The notes below the pieces were generated by a model. The model saw nothing but the letters and a program-made list of their open reading frames with translations. It did not search any database and had not been told where the DNA came from. Positions 1 to 7,474 of a stretch of 15,047 bases of DNA are shown here, in pieces; positions within the stretch are counted from its first letter, which is position 1; every line of letters begins with the position of its first letter. Origin of the DNA: CAZGUH01 sp964529005 (GTDB lineage Bacteria; Actinomycetota; Acidimicrobiia; Acidimicrobiales; Ilumatobacteraceae); the NCBI GenBank assembly GCA_964529005.1, contig CAZGUH010000069.1, positions 1-15,047 on the forward strand. The letters are read 5' to 3'. Position numbers and translations under genes: made by a program.

Positions 1-11
1 GACCGTCAGGG

Positions 12-50
12 ATGTCTCGCGACATCAGTGTCAGACATGTCGCGCGACAC
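12..50. repeat. Two similar palindromes 25 bp apart
   Basis: The segment 12-25 (ATGTCTCGCGACAT) and the segment 37-50 (ATGTCGCGCGACAC) are two copies of one dyad-symmetric motif whose starts are exactly 25 bp apart. The second contains a perfect 12-bp palindrome, TGTCGCGCGACA, at 38-49. Paired dyads like this could be operator sites, or part of the end of another mobile element lying to the left. The window starts too close to decide. Confidence 0.5.
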
Positions 51-94
51 AACAGCCCCCTCACCACCAACCCGCTACTGAACAGGGCGGGCTA

Positions 95-108
95 GTGCTC
101 TGACCACG
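95..108 (+). repeat. IS630 left terminal inverted repeat
   Basis: GTGCTCTGACCACG, preceded by the TA target dinucleotide at 93-94. It matches the complement of 1307-1320 at all 14 positions. Confidence 0.92.
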
Positions 109-166
109 GAGGTTGGTGGGTGCACGCGTCCACCATTTTGGGGCGTGGGTCGCGCAGACTGCGGTG

Positions 167-1294
167 ATGGCTGAACGTGTGCGTGTGCGTCGTGTCAGCG
201 ACGTGGAGGGTCGGCAGTTGCAGCAGATCGTGCGGCGCGGCGGAAAGTCGGACCGGTCGATCGTGAAATGGCGTCGGGCGATGGTCGTGTTGGCGTCGGC
301 GGGCGGCAACGACGTGACCGCGATCGCCCGGCTCGTGCAGACGTCGCCGGATCGGGTTCGCGAGATGATTCATCGGTTCAACGATCTGGGGATGCGATCG
401 TTGGACCCTCAGTGGGCGGGTGGCCGGCCCCGCCAGATCACGACGATTGACCGCGCGTTGATCGTCAAGACGGCCAACACCCGCCCCACCAAGCTCGGCT
501 GCCCGTTCACGCACTGGTCGATCCGCAAGCTCGCCGAGCACCTCGCGACAGGCAAGGGTCGGAAGGTGCGGATCGGTCGCGAGCGGTTGCGCCAGATCCT
601 GATCGCCGAGGGGATCACGTTCCAACGCACCAAGACGTGGAAGGAGTCTCCCGACCCGCTCAAGGAGCAGAAGCTCGCCCGGATCGAGCACCTGCTCGAA
701 CACGCACGGGACCGTACGTTCGCGTTCGACGAGTTCGGACCGTTGACGATCCGCCCGGTCGGCGGCGCGGCGTGGTCTCCGAAGGGTCGGCCCGAACGGT
801 TGCGGGCGAACTATCACAAGCCGCACGGCTCAAGGCAGTTCTATGCGTGGTACGCGATCGGCGCGGACCGCCTCGACGGGAACCTCGAACCCATCAAGGG
901 CGCCGCGCCGACGTTGCGCGCTCTGCAAGCGATCCGCGCCAGCGTCAATGACGACGACCCGATCCACGTCATCTTGGACAACCTGAACCATCACCGCGGT
1001 CGCGACATCCGCGAGTGGTGCGAGGCGAACCGGGTCGAACTCGTGTTCACTCCGACCTACGCGTCATGGGCGAACCCCATCGAGGCGCACTTCGGACCGC
1101 TGCGCCAGTTCGTCATCGCGAACAGCGACCACCGCGATCACCCGGCCCTCGGGAGAGCGATCCACAACTACCTCCGCTGGCGCAACGCCCACACCCGCGA
1201 CCCCGACATCCTCGCCGCCCAACGCCGCCATGCCGCCCGCCTCCGCAGCGAGAAACAACGACGATGGGGCCACCCACGAACCGCGGCAGCGTAG
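167..1294 (+). CDS. IS630-family DDE transposase
   Basis: This enzyme cuts and joins the ends of the surrounding element. From the ATG at 167 it is 375 residues long. The frame stays open upstream to a TTG at 113, but that extension starts inside the element end and has no convincing ribosome site. The N-terminal third is a helix-turn-helix region (DVTAIARLVQTSPDRVREM) followed by the basic GGRPRQI linker typical of IS630. The RNase H-like catalytic core is complete: Asp188 in FAFDEFGPL, Asp271 in VILDNLNHH and Glu306 in TPTYASWANPIEAHF. The D-to-E spacing of 35 fits the family. The C-terminus is rich in Arg and His. I see no frameshift. The family is certain from the catalytic motifs; the exact start is not. 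Confidence 0.93.
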   Translation: MAERVRVRRVSDVEGRQLQQIVRRGGKSDRSIVKWRRAMVVLASAGGNDVTAIARLVQTSPDRVREMIHRFNDLGMRSLDPQWAGGRPRQITTIDRALIVKTANTRPTKLGCPFTHWSIRKLAEHLATGKGRKVRIGRERLRQILIAEGITFQRTKTWKESPDPLKEQKLARIEHLLEHARDRTFAFDEFGPLTIRPVGGAAWSPKGRPERLRANYHKPHGSRQFYAWYAIGADRLDGNLEPIKGAAPTLRALQAIRASVNDDDPIHVILDNLNHHRGRDIREWCEANRVELVFTPTYASWANPIEAHFGPLRQFVIANSDHRDHPALGRAIHNYLRWRNAHTRDPDILAAQRRHAARLRSEKQRRWGHPRTAAA

Positions 1295-1306
1295 CGCGCG
1301 AACGTT

Positions 1307-1320
1307 CGTGGTCAGAGCAC
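1307..1320 (-). repeat. IS630 right terminal inverted repeat
   Basis: The exact inverted copy of 95-108, followed by the duplicated TA at 1321-1322. The repeat begins 13 bases after the transposase stop codon. Confidence 0.92.
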
Positions 1321-1341
1321 TAGCTGTACGACGAGCGCTGA

Positions 1342-2085
1342 CTACTTGTACTGCAGGCTCGCGATCGCGGCGATGACGATCTCGGACGTCGCGTCGATGT
1401 GGCGCAGCATCGCGGAAGCGGCGCCATCGCCATCGCCTTCCAGAATTCGCTCCACGATCTCCGCGTGATCCCGCAACCCCAGGGCGACCGTGCTCGCGGC
1501 GTTGCGGCTGAAGTAAGCGGGAAGCGTGAGGCGGACGGTGCGAAGCCGGACCACGTCGATGAGCCCTGCCAGCTGCTTGTTCCCGCTGAGCTCCACGATG
1601 GTGTCGTGGAAGTTGCTGTTGGCATCGAGGTAGCTGGCGAGCTCGCCATCGCCGGCTGCGGCCTTGAGCGCCTCGAAGCTCTCGATGAGGCGCTTGCGGT
1701 TCTTGCCGACGTCGATCCGCCGCGCGGCGAGGCGGGCAGCACCGGATTCGATGGCGGCTCGAACCTCGTAGAGCTCCCGGGTGTCGTCCTGGGTGAGGCG
1801 CCGTACCCTGGCGCCGCGGTGCGGGATCATTTCGACAAGGCCTTGGGCTTCGAGCCGCCGAAGGGCCTCACGCACAGAGCTGCGGCTGATACCCAACTCG
1901 TCCACGAGATCGGCCTCGATCAGACGCTGACCCGGAGCGTACCGACCGTCTCGTACGCCGGACACGATCAGCTTGGCCGCTCGGTCCAACGCGCCGGGCT
2001 CCTTGGGACTACCGCCCACGTCTGCTCCCTTCGCAGTTGCCGGTGGGGGCTTCGAGGGAGTCCTCCGTCCTTGTCTGACGATCAC
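1342..2085 (-). CDS. GntR-family regulator, FadR/FCD subfamily
   Basis: A 247-residue ligand-responsive transcription factor. After a flexible basic leader (1-30), residues 31-97 form the GntR winged helix, with ADLVDELGISRSSVREALRRLEAQGLV carrying the recognition helix. Residues from about 100 to 240 form the all-helical FCD ligand domain. Its likely metal ligands are visible: Asn156 and His160 (NSNFH), His207 (DHAEI) and His229 (RHI). FCD regulators usually respond to carboxylic acids, often substrates or intermediates of the pathway they control. The gene diverges from the transporter/catabolic operon starting at 2540, so control of that operon is likely but not shown. The GTG at 2085 is preferred because a TAAAAT -10 box lies six bases upstream, which would give a leaderless mRNA. 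Met86 is the only Met after the start before the late FCD region and lies beyond the recognition helix, so a start there would remove the DNA-binding domain. Confidence 0.92.
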   Translation of the reverse strand: MIVRQGRRTPSKPPPATAKGADVGGSPKEPGALDRAAKLIVSGVRDGRYAPGQRLIEADLVDELGISRSSVREALRRLEAQGLVEMIPHRGARVRRLTQDDTRELYEVRAAIESGAARLAARRIDVGKNRKRLIESFEALKAAAGDGELASYLDANSNFHDTIVELSGNKQLAGLIDVVRLRTVRLTLPAYFSRNAASTVALGLRDHAEIVERILEGDGDGAASAMLRHIDATSEIVIAAIASLQYK

Positions 2086-2091
2086 GCCGTC

Positions 2092-2097
2092 ATTTTA
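2092..2097 (-). promoter_or_regulatory. -10 box of the GntR gene, leaderless start
   Basis: On the minus strand TAAAAT is followed by six bases and then the GTG start at 2085, so transcription would begin at or next to the start codon. Leaderless mRNAs are common in Actinobacteria. No good -35 hexamer sits at the usual distance. The position supports the chosen start. Confidence 0.5.
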
Positions 2098-2108
2098 GCC
2101 TCACATCC

Positions 2109-2125
2109 GGTGGTCTGATGCCACC
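2109..2125. promoter_or_regulatory. Candidate GntR autoregulatory operator
   Basis: GGTGG and CCACC (2109-2113 and 2121-2125) form a five-base inverted repeat with a seven-base spacer. It lies just upstream of the -10 box of the GntR gene, where a repressor would block its own promoter. GntR-FCD operators are often short GT/AC dyads of this type, but the match is loose and nothing proves binding. Confidence 0.3.
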
Positions 2126-2470
2126 AATTGAGCGGGACCGGCAAGCGACGCAAACCTCCGCCCGGGGAGGACGAACCAAGCTGTGTGCATTTGGAGGCGC
2201 GAACGAATTGCGGTCGGATCGCGCCTGTCCGTGAGGGTACGCCCGGGGCGTTGTGGCGGGTTTCAGGCTCGCCGGACAGCAGGCCACGAGGGCCTGGCCA
2301 TGCGGCCGTCGCGGTAGGAGTCGCAGCGGTATGGGTCGCGGCGCCAGCGTCGCAGGGAGCTGGAGCTCCAACACTCCGGCGCGGACCGAGCCGGGCTCCT
2401 TGTCCAGTCCCGCGCCAGCGTCGCTCACCCCAGCAACCCAGCGGGACACTCCAATCCATCCGCATCTCTC
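2126..2470. other. Long divergent intergenic region, no gene supported
   Basis: This stretch lies between the GntR control sites and the promoter of the transporter operon. Frames are open on both strands, as expected at this GC content. Their products are rich in Pro, Arg, Gly and Ala, match no family I recognise and have no convincing start sites. It may be decayed coding sequence or a large regulatory region; I cannot tell which. Confidence 0.4.
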
Positions 2471-2499
2471 TTGACTGTCGAACGAGATTGTCCTACGAT
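2471..2499 (+). promoter_or_regulatory. Sigma-70-type promoter of the transporter operon
   Basis: TTGACT at 2471-2476 and TACGAT at 2494-2499 are separated by the ideal 17 bases. The start codon of the binding-protein gene follows at 2540, so the leader would be about 35 bases. The palindrome ACGATCGT (2495-2502) overlaps the -10 box, and TTGT lies just upstream of it, so a GntR-type repressor could act here. Confidence 0.65.
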
Positions 2500-2524
2500 C
2501 GTGCGGCAAATGCGCCGAACGCCG

Positions 2525-2530
2525 GGGGGA
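2525..2530 (+). promoter_or_regulatory. Ribosome binding site of the binding-protein gene
   Basis: The purine run GGGGGA ends nine bases before the ATG at 2540. It selects this start over the in-frame ATG at 2510 and over the longer open frame from 2471, which would begin inside the promoter. This start also places the signal peptide right at the N-terminus. Confidence 0.6.
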
Positions 2531-2539
2531 ATCCGTCCA

Positions 2540-4123
2540 ATGTCTTTTCGATGCAGCCGTCCTCGCTTGCTGATCGCACTGTTGGTTGTCTTGGTCCTTG
2601 CGGCGTGTGGGTCGAACTCGGATTCGACCGACGGGTCGGCAGGCGCCCAGGACCCGGGTGCGACGGACGAAGGCGGACCGGTCACGGGCGGATCGTTCGT
2701 GATGTTGACAAACTTCGCGAACCAAGGCGGGTGGGACCCCATCGAGGTCACCAACGTCCGCATCTACGGCAGGATCATGTTCGCCATCTACGACGGCCTC
2801 GTCATCGATGCGCCCGATGGTGCGTCGCTGCGGCTGGCCGACTCCTTCACATCGAGCGACGGGATCACCTGGGAGCTCAAGCTCAAGCCGGACGCCACCT
2901 TCTCGGATGGGACGCCCTTCAACGCTGAAGCAGTCAAGTTCAACTGGGAACGGCTGCAAGATCCAGCCAACGAGGCGCCGCAGGCTCGGATCGCAGACGA
3001 GATCACGTCGATGGAAGTCGTCGACGATCTGACCCTCGAGATCACGTTGGCAGGCCCAAATGGGGACTTCCCGACGACGATCGCTCTCTCGACGTTGAAC
3101 TTCATCGGCTCGCCGACGGCCATCGAGGCCGATCCGGACGGATTTGGCGATCACCCGGTCGGCGCCGGAGCGTTCACGGTCGAGAAGTGGGCTCCCGGCA
3201 GTGAGCTGACCGTGGTGAAGAACCCAGCGTTCTACGGTGACGCGCCGTATCTCGACGAGGTCGTCTTCCGAGTCGTCACGGATGAGACGTCGAGCTACAA
3301 CTCGGTCGTGAGCGGCAGCGCCGACATGTTCCTCACCGTCAGCACGCAGACGGCCATCAAGGCTCGTGACGATTCCAACCTCAACACGATGCAGATGCCG
3401 ATCAACGGTGGCACCAGCAACTTCACGTTCAACGTCACCACCGCTCCCTTCGACGACATCCGTGCCCGTCAGGCGATCGCGTACGCGCTGGACAGAGATG
3501 CGCTCAACGAAGCGGTCTACGGCGGGCACGCGCCAGTGGCTGACGCGATCTTCCTCGAGGATTCGCCGTACTACGACGAATCGCTGACGCAGGTCCAACC
3601 AGACCGAGACAAGGCGCAGGCCCTCTTCGACGAGCTTGCTGCCGATGGCAAGCCGCTGGACTTCACCATGCTGACGTTCGCCATCTGGCTGCCCGAGGCC
3701 GAGTGGTTCCTCTCCGAGCTCCAGAGCTACGACAACGTCGACGTTGACATCGAGCAGCTCCAGTCGATCGGCGATCTCATCACCCGCTCCTCCACGCAGC
3801 AGTTCGAAGCCGTCTGGCACGGTCAGTTCTCTGTCGGGATCGACGACATGTTGCGGACGTTCTTCTACACCGCGCAGCCGGCGAACTACAGCGGCTACTC
3901 GAATCCGGCGGTCGACGCTGCCTTCGATGACGCACGCGCAGCCCTGGATCCCGAGGTCCGAGTCGAGGCGAGCCACACGATCCAGCGGGCGCTGCTCGAC
4001 GATTTGCCCGTGCTGTTCCCGCTCCATCCCGACATCAACCTGGTCATGGGCAAGGACGTGCACGGCGTCGAGGCGTCACCGGCGAACAACATCCCGGTGT
4101 GGGATCGCATCTGGAAGGACTGA
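2540..4123 (+). CDS. ABC substrate-binding lipoprotein, Opp/Dpp type
   Basis: A 527-residue extracytoplasmic binding protein of solute-binding family 5 (oligopeptide/dipeptide/nickel class). The N-terminus is a lipoprotein signal: basic residues, a hydrophobic core (LLIALLVVLVL), then a lipobox with Cys23 (LAAC) as the lipid anchor. A low-complexity Ser/Asp/Gly linker follows. The mature part shows the family signature around ITWELKLKPDATFSDGTPFNAEAVKFNWERL and, further on, DDIRARQAIAYALDRDALNEAVYGG. Length is normal for the family. Members bind peptides, metal chelates, opines, sugars or other solutes, so the ligand cannot be read from sequence. Its catabolic neighbours suggest a non-peptide organic acid or aromatic compound (inference). 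It is the first gene of the probable operon, and the next gene starts three bases after its stop. Confidence 0.93.
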   Translation: MSFRCSRPRLLIALLVVLVLAACGSNSDSTDGSAGAQDPGATDEGGPVTGGSFVMLTNFANQGGWDPIEVTNVRIYGRIMFAIYDGLVIDAPDGASLRLADSFTSSDGITWELKLKPDATFSDGTPFNAEAVKFNWERLQDPANEAPQARIADEITSMEVVDDLTLEITLAGPNGDFPTTIALSTLNFIGSPTAIEADPDGFGDHPVGAGAFTVEKWAPGSELTVVKNPAFYGDAPYLDEVVFRVVTDETSSYNSVVSGSADMFLTVSTQTAIKARDDSNLNTMQMPINGGTSNFTFNVTTAPFDDIRARQAIAYALDRDALNEAVYGGHAPVADAIFLEDSPYYDESLTQVQPDRDKAQALFDELAADGKPLDFTMLTFAIWLPEAEWFLSELQSYDNVDVDIEQLQSIGDLITRSSTQQFEAVWHGQFSVGIDDMLRTFFYTAQPANYSGYSNPAVDAAFDDARAALDPEVRVEASHTIQRALLDDLPVLFPLHPDINLVMGKDVHGVEASPANNIPVWDRIWKD

Positions 4124-4126
4124 CCA

Positions 4127-4621
4127 GTGACCGACTCAGATGTCATCCCCTTCAGCACGCGATCGACGGTCGAGGACTTCCTCTACGCCGAAGCGGCGCT
4201 CCTCGATCGCCACAACTACGCGGCGTGGCTCGAGCTCTTCACGCCTGATGGCCTGTATTGGGTGCCGGCAGGCGGCCAGAACGCCGATCCGGACAGTCGG
4301 GTCTCGATCATCTACGACGACCACGCCCGCCTGGCCGAGCGCATCTGGCGTCTCGAGAGCGGCCTCGCGTACGCGCAGGAGCCGAGATCCGAAACGGCGC
4401 ACTCAGTGACCAACGTGCGGGTTGGCCAGGCTGACGATGGGGAGATCGAGGTCAACGCCGTGCTCAGCGTTGCCGAGTGGCGGCGCGGCCGTCAGTCCCT
4501 GTACACGGGGTACATCCGGTACTTGCTGCGACCGAGCGACGACGGTCTCCGCATCGCCCTGCGACGGGTCGACCTCATCAATCGCAACGACCATCTCGGC
4601 AACATGAGCTTCATCATCTGA
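4127..4621 (+). CDS. Aromatic-ring-hydroxylating dioxygenase beta subunit
   Basis: A 164-residue protein with the NTF2/SnoaL-like cone fold of the small subunit of Rieske non-haem iron oxygenases. Typical elements are VEDFLYAEAALLDRHNYAAWLELFTPDGLYWVPA at the N-terminus, SIIYDDHARLAERIWRLESG in the middle, SETAHSVTNVRV in the sheet and a C-terminal RRVDLINRND strand. In known enzymes this subunit is structural and helps shape the complex, while the alpha subunit carries the Rieske cluster and mononuclear iron. No alpha subunit, ferredoxin or reductase gene is present in this window. It starts at GTG three bases after the binding-protein stop, with GGAAGGA upstream inside that gene, so translation is probably coupled. 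A stand-alone NTF2-fold hydratase or isomerase role is the main alternative. Confidence 0.82.
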   Translation: MTDSDVIPFSTRSTVEDFLYAEAALLDRHNYAAWLELFTPDGLYWVPAGGQNADPDSRVSIIYDDHARLAERIWRLESGLAYAQEPRSETAHSVTNVRVGQADDGEIEVNAVLSVAEWRRGRQSLYTGYIRYLLRPSDDGLRIALRRVDLINRNDHLGNMSFII

Positions 4622-4664
4622 TGCCGAGCAACCCGCCGAGTCGGCATCACGTGAGGCATCGCTG

Positions 4665-5204
4665 ATGGCCCGACTGTCCGAGTTCCCGCAGAGCGCCCTC
4701 GCTGCGGAGGACCGTCCGCTCCTCGACGGTGCACACCCGCTGACCAGCGTGCTCGCCCACAGCTCTGGTGCGCTTCGGGCCATCACGGCCATCGGCAAGT
4801 GGACTCGCGACGAGAGCAAGCTCAATCCGCGACTGCGTGAGCTGGCGGTGCTCGGCGTGGCTTCGACGGTGGCGAGCCCATACGCCTTCGAGCGACACGA
4901 ACGGCTGGCGCTCGATGCCGGGGTCCGGCGTCCTGAGATCGACGCGATCGCTCGCGGCGCGCTCGACGAGCTGCCCCTCGACGGGTTGGATCGGGCCGCT
5001 CTCCGGGCCGCGGAGGCGATCGCGCAGGACCGACCTGTCGACGATGCGACCTTCTCGACCTTGATGACGCACCTGCCGGCAGAGCAGGTCGTCGACCTCG
5101 TCGTGGTCGCCGCGTACTACGTCGCGATCACGCGGATCATCACCGCATTGGACATCGGCGCTGGCCACGGTGACGGCGGCCCGGGGTTGACAGCAGTCAG
5201 CTGA
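4665..5204 (+). CDS. Carboxymuconolactone decarboxylase-family protein
   Basis: A 179-residue all-helical protein of the CMD/AhpD superfamily. The core is LRELAVLGVASTVASPYAFERHERLALDAGVRRPEIDAI, in which Glu76 and His78 sit where family members keep catalytic or structural polar residues, followed by the second helical pair at about 125-160 (VVDLVVVAAYYVAITRIITALDI). The chain contains no cysteine, so it cannot be an AhpD-type CxxC peroxidase. It is better compared with lactone decarboxylases and actinobacterial paralogues of unknown substrate. It lies 43 bases after the dioxygenase beta gene and ends five bases before the first ATPase gene, consistent with one operon. The substrate is unknown. 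Confidence 0.82.
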   Translation: MARLSEFPQSALAAEDRPLLDGAHPLTSVLAHSSGALRAITAIGKWTRDESKLNPRLRELAVLGVASTVASPYAFERHERLALDAGVRRPEIDAIARGALDELPLDGLDRAALRAAEAIAQDRPVDDATFSTLMTHLPAEQVVDLVVVAAYYVAITRIITALDIGAGHGDGGPGLTAVS

Positions 5205-5209
5205 CGGTC

Positions 5210-6324
5210 TTGAGTACGATTGTGTCTGACAATCACCGCCTGCGGATGCTGGAGGTAACGAACCTCTCGGTACGGTTCCCGACGCCACATGGCATCGTGC
5301 GTGCGGTCGACGACGTGAGCCTCACGCTCGACCGGGGCCGGACCCTCGGCATCGTCGGCGAATCTGGCTCCGGAAAATCGGTGCTCTCACGGTCGATCAT
5401 GGGCCTGCTGCCCAAGACCAACGTCGAACGGGACGGCAGCGTGCTGTTTGAGGGGGTGGAGCTGACCGAGCTGGACTCGGTGCAGATGCGCCACTACTGG
5501 GGCACCGAGATGGCGATGGTGTTCCAGGATCCGATGACCTCGCTCAATCCGGTCATGCGAATCGGGAAGCAGGTGAGTGAGTCGCTGCGGTTCCATCTGG
5601 GCATGGACAAGCGCGACGCCACCGAGACCGCAGTGGAACTGCTCTCCTCCGTTGGCCTCCCCGAACCGCGCCGCCACTTGCATGAGTACCCGCATCAGCT
5701 CTCGGGTGGCATGCGTCAGCGAGTGATGATCGCGATCGCGCTGATCTGCAGCCCGAAACTGCTCTTCGCGGACGAGCCGACGACCGCGCTCGACGCGACC
5801 GTGCAGGCGCAGATCCTCAGCCTGCTCGCCCGCCAGCAGCGCGAGCGCAACATGGCCATGATCCTCGTGACCCACGACCTCGGCGTGGTCGCCGGACGTA
5901 CCGATGACATGGCGGTCATGTACGGGGGGCAGATCGTCGAGAAGGCGCCCACCCGCACGCTGTTCTCGCGCATGCGCATGCCCTACACCGAGTCGCTTCT
6001 CAAGTCGATCCCGAAGCTCGACCAGCCGAGCCACACGCGTCTCGAGATCATCGGCGGTCGGCCGCCGGACCTCATCTCGCCACTTCCCGGGTGCAGGTTC
6101 GCACCACGCTGTCCGTACGCGCAGCCGAAGTGTCATGAGGAGCAACCACCCTTGATCGAAGCCGAGACGAGCGACCACCACTTCCGCTGCTGGTTCCCCA
6201 TCGGCACGGAGGCAGGCGCCGAGGCCCTGCAACGCAATCTCGCCACCGAACTGCCCCAAGCCACAGCCGCGGTCAGCGATGCCGCCGCGGTTGGCGTGAT
6301 CAAAGCGCGAAAGGGAGGTTCGTA

Positions 6325-6325
<1 letters not shown>
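5210..6325 (+). CDS. ABC transporter ATPase, OppD/DppD type
   Basis: A 371-residue cytoplasmic nucleotide-binding subunit of a peptide-type importer. Motifs: Walker A GESGSGKS at 50-57, Q-loop Gln106 (MVFQDPMTSLNP), signature LSGGM at 164-168, Walker B LLFADEP at 184-190 with Glu189, and switch His222. The C-terminal extension is the oligopeptide-transporter domain (GCRFAPRCPYAQPKC) with Cys295, Cys301, Cys308 and Cys327. These four cysteines are conserved in OppD/DppD proteins and bind an iron-sulfur cluster in some. The start is the TTG at 5210, five bases after the preceding stop. GTG 5222 and ATG 5246 are also in frame, and the ATG gives the usual MLEVTNLSV beginning. Its partner ATPase overlaps its stop codon. 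No permease gene is adjacent. Confidence 0.93.
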
Positions 6326-7371
<1,046 letters not shown>

Positions 7372-7460
7372 TGGCCGTCGGTAGGAGGTTCGTCGGGCGT
7401 CTCGGCGCACGACCGTTGCGATGTTCGTTGGCCTAAGGCTCAGCCAGATTGCGCACCAGC

Positions 7461-7466
7461 AGGAGG
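7461..7466 (+). promoter_or_regulatory. Ribosome binding site of the acyl-CoA synthetase
   Basis: A full AGGAGG with eight bases before the ATG at 7475. It rules out the longer in-frame start at 7421, which has only a distant GGAGG about 33 bases away. Confidence 0.75.
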
Positions 7467-7474
7467 ATCGGCCC

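Larger units (their letters stand above)
95..1320 (+). mobile_element. Complete IS630-family insertion sequence
   Basis: A 1226-bp element with perfect 14-bp terminal inverted repeats, GTGCTCTGACCACG at 95-108 and its complement at 1307-1320. TA dinucleotides sit directly outside both ends (93-94 and 1321-1322), and TA duplication is the hallmark of IS630/Tc1-type insertion. It holds one transposase gene that fills nearly the whole element. The insertion lies about 20 bp past the stop codon of the GntR gene, so it interrupts no gene visible here. Ends and coding sequence are intact, so it may be active. Confidence 0.93.

Noticed and set aside
2090..4063. A 657-codon open frame on the minus strand opposite the binding-protein gene
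   Set aside because: Its product is a low-complexity Arg/Val/Asp-rich sequence without family motifs. The plus-strand gene has a signal peptide, promoter and ribosome site. Long antisense frames are normal at this GC content.
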